Assembly: GCF_000237925.1 (NCBI RefSeq)
Contig: NW_017385993.1
Location: 682,001 to 746,000 of the forward strand
Reading direction: 5' to 3'
DNA length: 64,000 bases
From: Schistosoma mansoni
Taxonomy: Eukaryota > Platyhelminthes > Trematoda > Strigeidida > Schistosomatidae
The position numbers and the translations under genes were made by a program. Of the stretch, positions 58,219 to 64,000 are shown in pieces. The first letter of the stretch is position 1. Each line of letters starts with the position of its first letter. The notes below the pieces were generated by a model, which was not told the DNA's origin, made no database searches, and saw nothing but the letters and a program-made list of their open reading frames with translations.

Positions 58219-59426
58219 CACTGCTTCATTACACTCTGGTTTCTGGAAATGTAGCAATCGTACAATTGATGAAGCATCTATTCAGTAGCTTATGATCATT
58301 TATCTGTCAATTAAGCTTCTTACGATTCCAATAAGAAACATAATGTATTCCTTTATTGGAACAACTCGAGAGAATGCATAGTCTAAGTAAGTATCGTTGA
58401 TTTATTGGTATCTGCAATCCTGAGTATTTAGTAGGTTCGGTTAAATATTTATTTGTTTAATACAAACAAGTAATTCATAAATGACTTATTTGGAATAGGC
58501 TAAATTGGTAGACTTATCATGAAAGTTGTTAACATAAAACTGGAAAAACAGCTTTGCTAAACATGCTTGATTACTAGTAGAAAAAACCAACCGACAAATC
58601 TCAGTAGAACTTTGTCCTTAAATCTTTGCTTCAGTTTCTTACAGATCTAACACCGACCGCATTGATGTGGTAGAGTTTTAAGGTTTAATTACTTTAGCTA
58701 ATACAGTTAAATTGAACTGTCACAATCGTTTCGCCTACTATCTCAAGGTAATAGTTACAGTCGGAGTGGTAAACGATGTTGCCTGGTTTTGTGCGCAAGT
58801 GATATTTGGAATCATTATCCGAGCAAAGCACAACGTATCCAACGACTTACACTATTCTTTCTATTAACAACGAGAATATGTTGATCATGAGTGTGGCGAA
58901 CATTAGTGCCCAACCATCTAGTTACCCATTCTCGGTCGTACAAGACTTCTGGTCGATATAGTATGACTATGATACCTTTATTCCTCCCACAACGAAGTCT
59001 TAACGCGATCAATCTTATTATAGGAGACCAATCAAACCAGGGTTTGAAATACCGTAGTCGTTGATCTTTTTATAAATCATGACCAATATTTGAGATGTTG
59101 ATTTCCTGAGTCTCTACGTTTTGTTAGTTGATATAGACAGTGAATAAATCAAAATCACGGTTTTCACGTTTTGAAATCTCACGAAGATATCCTTGCTGGT
59201 ATCATGCAGTTATAACTAGCATTCATAAAACCAAATTATCGATCCGACTGTAGTTTGCATGCCATTCATTATCCGTTCATGATAGTGAGTCGGACTTTGG
59301 GGATTATCTTTGAATAAATTAGCTGTAACGAAAATATGATACATGGTACGGCTAAGAATCATCAATCGATTGAATAGCCGCCCATATAGACCACTTACTT
59401 CACTACAAAAGATTGTTAAATACACC
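58219..59426. other. Non-coding intergenic stretch
   Basis: No supported feature on either strand. Confidence 0.4.
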
Positions 59427-59928
59427 AGGATGGAAGTTTTATTTATTTAAACGCATAAATATTGGTACAAGGAAGTACTAGACACATATGCGCCACACAA
59501 ATCTCATTCGATTTGTGTGAGAGCTGTGATACTGCCCAGATCGAAGCAGGTGATTTTCTTAGGGGACCACACCCTGAGCCTTTGACCTAAATGTCTGATC
59601 CACAAAGCAGTGGAGCATCGTAAGGAGATGCAGTCCCATGATAGCCGGTTCATACGCCATTTGTTTCTTTCAGGATACTGAAACCTATGTGCCCCATTGG
59701 TTTGTAATCAGGGTTTTTCAACCCCCCTAGGTGAACTTGCAGTGCCCACCAACCCGGTTGAGGCGCCGGACATTCGCTTTTCGTCGTCTCAATTTCGTAA
59801 ACAACACCCCATTCTGTTACGAGAAGGCAGTGAGTAGGACTTCCGTGACAGAGGCTATATACGCGTGGCCGTGTGAGAGCGTTTCGAGAGGAAGAGCTGA
59901 CTCTCCCCACTCGGGCCTAGGATGAAAT
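59427..59928 (-). repeat. Family I SINE-like repeat with short target duplication
   Basis: Body about 59436-59918 on the minus strand, shared tail at the left, slightly shortened at the 5' end. The flanks aggatggaa (59427-59435) and aggatgaaa (59919-59927) are near-identical direct repeats. Confidence 0.8.
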
Positions 59929-60264
59929 CCATGTTTGTGATTTAATAGATTTAAGATACTAAAATCCAGGCAACTATATCAAATTATACTGAAATCTATG
60001 ATATCAAATCAAACACAATAGATCAATTTATATAATGTTTATATACTGTCTCCAATCTATTCGTTCACAACAAATTAAAACACATTGACTTTTTTAAATG
60101 CACAACAAAATAAAGCGGAATTTCGAAATAAAATATACAAATTAAAATAATAAACATCAGGGAAACGAGAAAAAAATAAACTGCTTACTTGGAAAGTAAA
60201 TCAGTGTTCAAATGAATCTGGAACAAAGTGTTACTTTACACACACACACACACACACACATAGA
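59929..60264 (-). other. 3' flank of the FBXL4-like gene
   Basis: A+T-rich, with a (CA)n run at 60239-60260 directly next to the stop codon. Probably the 3' UTR. No polyadenylation signal is assigned. Confidence 0.45.
60239..60260. repeat. (CA)n microsatellite
   Basis: Eleven CA units just 3' of the FBXL4-like stop. Confidence 0.9.
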
Positions 60265-63200
60265 CTAATGAATCCAATAATTATGAGCATCAATAGCTTG
60301 TAATGGATTTGGTGCAGGTAATGCTAATGGTTCATGATTTCCTACAATATTCTCTTCATCCATATCATCCACTTCATCAATAATCATTTCAGGGAGTCGA
60401 TTCCCTAATATTTCTGCATTCATATCCGGTATTGAGTCGATAATTGTACAAAATGGATATAAATACCGTAGTTTAATTAAATTACCTGAATGAATTTCTG
60501 GACAAAATGATACATCTAATAATTTTAATTTTGAACATTGATTAAGTATAGAAGTAATAGCAGAGATTGTAATATTTGTTGAACCATGGATATCTAATTG
60601 TTCTAATGTAGCACCTACATATTGACCAATTAATAAGAGTTCTTCAGAATTGAGGAGGCTAAAAGAGGAAACAATTATTTTTTTTTAAAAAAAGAGCCAG
60701 GGTAAGAATAAGACTGAAAGGATAAGAAACTATGAAATAACATCACATCAAATGGAATAGATTTTAGCAAACTAGAACAATAGACCGGAAACGCAGTGGT
60801 CTTGAGTGCTGTTAGAGGTATGAGGGCAGTTATCACTTCCCGGTTGTCCACACCGTGGAAGGGTTCTTCTGGAGGTACCTGAAAAGGAACTTGGGTTGGA
60901 AGTGGTCTTAATGACCTGAGAGCGTGACCACAGTACCCATGGGGCAACTGCTTGAGGTCGGTCACACACGACCTTTTTGTGGGTAGTTTTTGTGTTAGCT
61001 CTGTTCTTCAAAGGACCTTACCGCCGGAGACGGATAAGGCGAGGTGTTCATTTTTAGGGTCGACCTTCTCTAACCTCACCCCTCCTTGTGGGAAGGCAGC
61101 ATCGCTGTTATGCTGGTTGTCTGAAGGAAACACCTTACTGCTGTCACACCTCTGTACAGTCAGCAGTACGATTTCGCCTTCGGACCTTGGGATTGCTGCT
61201 TTTAGTCTTACCGCTCTTCAACCGACCAGTCTGGCATGGTAGGACAACGAGGGGCGATTGTTCCAGCCAGTATAGGTCGACTGGTTCATCACGATAAGCA
61301 AGCCCGACCACCACGTCAAGGTAGCAGTAACAGCCGGGGACCGGAAATGCTATTCACAATGATTGGAGATCCCAATAATGATTGTAGCTTCTCACAACTT
61401 GATTGATTACTGATGACCTTGATAGTGTGACAGTGTTACAGAATTCGTATCTAGTTTTTAATGATTGTTTTGTTTAGGATGATATACCATAATGCTTACA
61501 TATCTAATTGTCTTGTCTTGGAAACATAAACTTTTAGTTGAATGTCTCCATTTTCTCCCTCTTGATCTTATTATTCACATGCTATTGTTATTGTCCAGAT
61601 AATTCAGTAATATTGACTCAATTTGTATTATTACAGATATTTCATATTCTCATTACTTCGGATTCAATAAACAATATTCATACCTAGTAATAATTTAATA
61701 GTTGTCGGCTACAGCAAGGTAATACTCTAGATTCGAGATGTGATATACAAGATAATCGAACGGGGAAGCGAAATTCAATTTGACACTATCAGACTACAAT
61801 AATAGTCACACGATACACATATTATACAATCTCCAATCGACAATTGAACACCAGACAATATATTTTGGAGAAGGTTTGTAGCACAGATGTATGATTTTGA
61901 TGGAGTTTCGGTCTCTGAGCTGGATGGTTTAGTCGTGGAGTTTTCATCGTCTTTCTGAACGATATCATCAGCACAAACTTCAGGTAGAAGTGAAGTGTTC
62001 GAATTTCTTCATATATGGTTCACAGCTTATCCTTTAGACCTCGATGTTGATTGGTTCTCGTTGACCTTAAATCTGTCATTGTTTACTTCTTTATTTTGGT
62101 TGCATCTCCCGTAGGTTTGATGTTTGTTCCTATGTTTCGGCATAATTTTCCTGATTGGTTGATAAATTGGATTGATTTCAATGTGCTTCTTTATTGCTGA
62201 TTGACCTGAGTGCCAAGCTTCTAAAAATTCTCTGGTGTTTATGGAATTGCCTATATCCAAAATCTCCACATTTTTCCAGTCCAATGTGTGTCCGCAGTTG
62301 TCCACGTGTATTGATATGAGTGAAGAAATGTCGCGGCGTTTGACTGTTAATTGATGTTCATGCAGACGAAGATAAAGAGGGTGTCCGCTTTGTCCGATTT
62401 AGTGTTTGTCGCAGTTGGCACAATTTATTTTGTAGATAATGTTTGGTTTATCTTTTTTTGTCATTTTATCCTTTGGTTTACGTAAGATTGAATGGAAGGA
62501 TTTTGTTGGTTTGTGAGCAACACCTATTCCGAAGGTTTTCAGCAGTTTCATTGCCGTTTCCGAAATACCTTTTATGTATGGTAAGGTGATCCTTTTGTTG
62601 ATTTCTGTGTTTGATTTCGTTTCTGATGATGGGTGCAGCTGGTATTTTTTGATGAAATTGATTGGAAAGCCGTTCTTTTGGAGTATGGTTTTCTGATATT
62701 TTGCTTCATTTTTCCGTGCTGTAATTGTGTTGCAGTGTGTCCTCACCCTCTTGAACAAGGTTTTTACGTAGTTGATTTTGTGAGCTCTTGGGTTGTTGCT
62801 ATTGTAGTTGAGAATTTGATAAGTGCGGGTCGGCTTCCTGTACACTTGAGTCATTGAAGACGTTGTTGATCAGCCGGTAGGTGTTTTCTAGTTCATCCTT
62901 TTTGACGATGACGAATGTGCCGTCTACATCACCATTGAGGTGTATAGAACAAGCCTTGAACCACATGTGGAGAAATTCAAACACTTCACTTCTACCCGAA
63001 GTTTCTGCTGATGATGTCGTTCAGAAGGGCGATGAAAGCTTCACGACTAAACCATCCAGCTCAGAGAACAAAACTCCATCAAAGCCAGACAATAGATCAT
63101 AACTACAGCAATCACAGTGTGAAATCTGAAGAGTTACGGTGAGATCTTTCTTTAAGATATAACACTAAACAGTACAATAAGCTTAGACAGAGAAACTAGT

Positions 63201-63531
63201 TTGCTTTCGATCAGTGGCTAAACATACCTCACTACCACACTACATATTAAAATCATGACAACAACGTCATACAATATTAATGATACATGAATAGAGATTG
63301 ATAAGCATGAAAGTCAAAAATTAAACTCACTTTGTTCCGGTTAAGAATAATTTCTTCAAATGTTGAACACGGCTAGTTAAATGTACAATACAATTTGATT
63401 CTTGTGTTGAAACTACATTACGACACCAACCAATGTCTAACTCTTCTAATTGTAAACAATGTTCTGATATAGTTGATATCCCTATGGCAGTTAAACTATT
63501 GCATCGCCATAAGTTTAATGAACGTAAATTT
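60265..63531 (-). CDS. FBXL4: FBXL4-like F-box/leucine-rich-repeat protein (last two exons)
   Basis: Exons 63531-63331 and 60658-60265 join in frame (aa|c) with AG/GT signals, and the stop is at 60267-60265. The first gives NLRSLNLWRCNSLTAIGI, CLQLEELDIGWCRNV and HLKKLFLTGT. The second gives GATLEQLDIHGSTNITISAI and CSKLKLLDVSFCPEIHSGNL. These follow human FBXL4 closely (LDLWRCKNITENGI, LEELDLGWC, LQKLFLT, LQQLDILGT, LSLLDVSFC). FBXL4 is a mitochondrial outer-membrane F-box protein that restrains mitophagy through BNIP3/NIX turnover; this role is inferred by homology. The F-box and earlier repeats lie beyond the right edge. After the last repeat, an acidic tail of about 50 residues (DEVDDMDEENIVG…) extends past the human C-terminus. 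The 2.67-kb intron holds a family II repeat and a Penelope-like element. Confidence 0.85.
60783..61350 (-). repeat. Family II repeat with 12-bp target duplication
   Basis: Body 60795-61338, minus strand, from ccccggctgttactgctacc to gcactcaagaccact, without the shared family I tail. It is flanked by gaccggaaaygc (60783-60794 and 61339-61350; one mismatch). Confidence 0.78.
61351..61889 (-). other. Intron sequence of the FBXL4-like gene
   Basis: No feature recognised between the family II repeat and the Penelope-like element. Confidence 0.5.
61890..63090 (-). mobile_element. Penelope-like retroelement, 5'-truncated and broken
   Basis: On the minus strand: the RT catalytic neighbourhood (DVDGTFVIVKKDELENTYRL), RT C-terminus (VYRKPTRTYQILNYNSNNPR), linker (GVAHKPTKSF), then a GIY-YIG endonuclease region (IYKINCANC; IGQSGHPLYLRLHEH). 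That RT plus GIY-YIG order is diagnostic of Penelope-like elements, known in schistosomes. Repeats of ~130 bp in inverted orientation bound it (about 61898-62027 and 62958-63087). The copy lacks the N-terminal RT, has an internal loss and a few breaks, and is inactive. It lies in the same orientation as the host gene. Confidence 0.85.
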
Positions 63532-63837
63532 CTAGAAAACAATATAATTAAAACGACAGGAATGGGTTGTGGTAAACATAAAATATAAAGAGACTATAGC
63601 AAACTATGTGAACAAGATGAATCAAGATATCTTACAGACAGCTCAAATCTAATATTCCAAAAGGCTCAGTTGACTTTGGAAACTTGCATCACTTGTGACA
63701 TAGACGAGATGTCTGTCAGCCAACAATAAGATGAGCTTACTGAGTAGTAGTTCCTTTTGTTTTACTTTGTGGTTGCAAAACATGGCTATTATTATAGTAT
63801 ATTCATATGTTACCAGTATTCTATTGTAGGTGTCATG

Positions 63838-64000
63838 TTTCTGTACTTTAATTCCATCAAGTGAACAATGCTGAGGTTAGGCATAAGGTAACTGGTAAAC
63901 ATGACAAATCGGTTGGTGAAGTAACAAATCTCCATCAACTGAGTCAGTCAGTCAGTCAGCGACAACGTAGGACCAGGCACATTTATGCATCGGTCAAAGT
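63838..64000 (-). repeat. Family III repeat, partial, at window edge
   Basis: On the minus strand, actttgaccgatgcataaat and cctacgttgtcgctgactga match the family III 3' end, next to a short (gact)n run. It continues beyond the window. It lies in an upstream intron of the FBXL4-like gene. Confidence 0.55.

Noticed and set aside
63940-63960. CRISPR-like or satellite array from the (cagt)n run at the right edge, and from the many ATT runs
   Set aside because: They are simple microsatellites of a few units with no spacer structure.

Overview
The window looks like a piece of a Schistosoma (blood fluke) nuclear genome. The evidence is A+T-rich DNA, spliced animal genes with very short 5' introns (33 and 38 nt in one gene), and a typical schistosome repeat load: CR1-clade and RTE-clade LINEs, a hammerhead-ribozyme SINE of the SM-alpha type, a Penelope-like element and a short LTR element. 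Names rest on recognising protein and repeat sequence by eye; no search was run.

Host genes. (1) 967-1668 (+): one internal exon of an unidentified protein with a long Asp/Glu tract and a coiled-coil start. (2) 7676-9495 (-): a complete four-exon TACO1/YebC-family mitochondrial translational activator, 292 aa. (3) 45190-56849 (+): the 3' exons of an ITM2/BRI-like type II membrane protein with a BRICHOS domain. It has two candidate last exons (55461-55546 and 56737-56849) that share the same splice phase. (4) 60265-63531 (-): the last two exons of an FBXL4-like F-box/LRR protein. Genes 3 and 4 converge. A weak ORF at 30285-30579 is unassigned.

Repeat landscape. 1.8-14.2 kb carries two terminal-inverted-repeat elements with 8-bp target duplications, several copies of a ~0.5 kb SINE-like repeat (called family I here), an SM-alpha copy with a hammerhead core, and a foldback element. 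14.4-29.3 kb and 39.3-43.5 kb are mostly CR1-clade LINEs. Two nearly identical ~4 kb bodies lie head to head at 15077-23404, followed by a direct repeat of the element's 5' end. The whole 8.65 kb composite sits inside an older copy of the same LINE family and is bounded by a 5-bp duplication. 30.6-37.0 kb holds two tandem copies of another LINE. The introns of the ITM2-like gene have collected RTE fragments, a miniature LTR element with matching LTRs, an SM-alpha derivative with inverted arms, and repeats that share one 3' tail. The FBXL4-like intron holds a Penelope-like element with a GIY-YIG endonuclease.

Nothing here resembles an operon, CRISPR array or prokaryotic system. The most unusual objects are the composite palindromic LINE insertion, the hammerhead-bearing SINE variants, and the alternative terminal exons of the BRICHOS gene.
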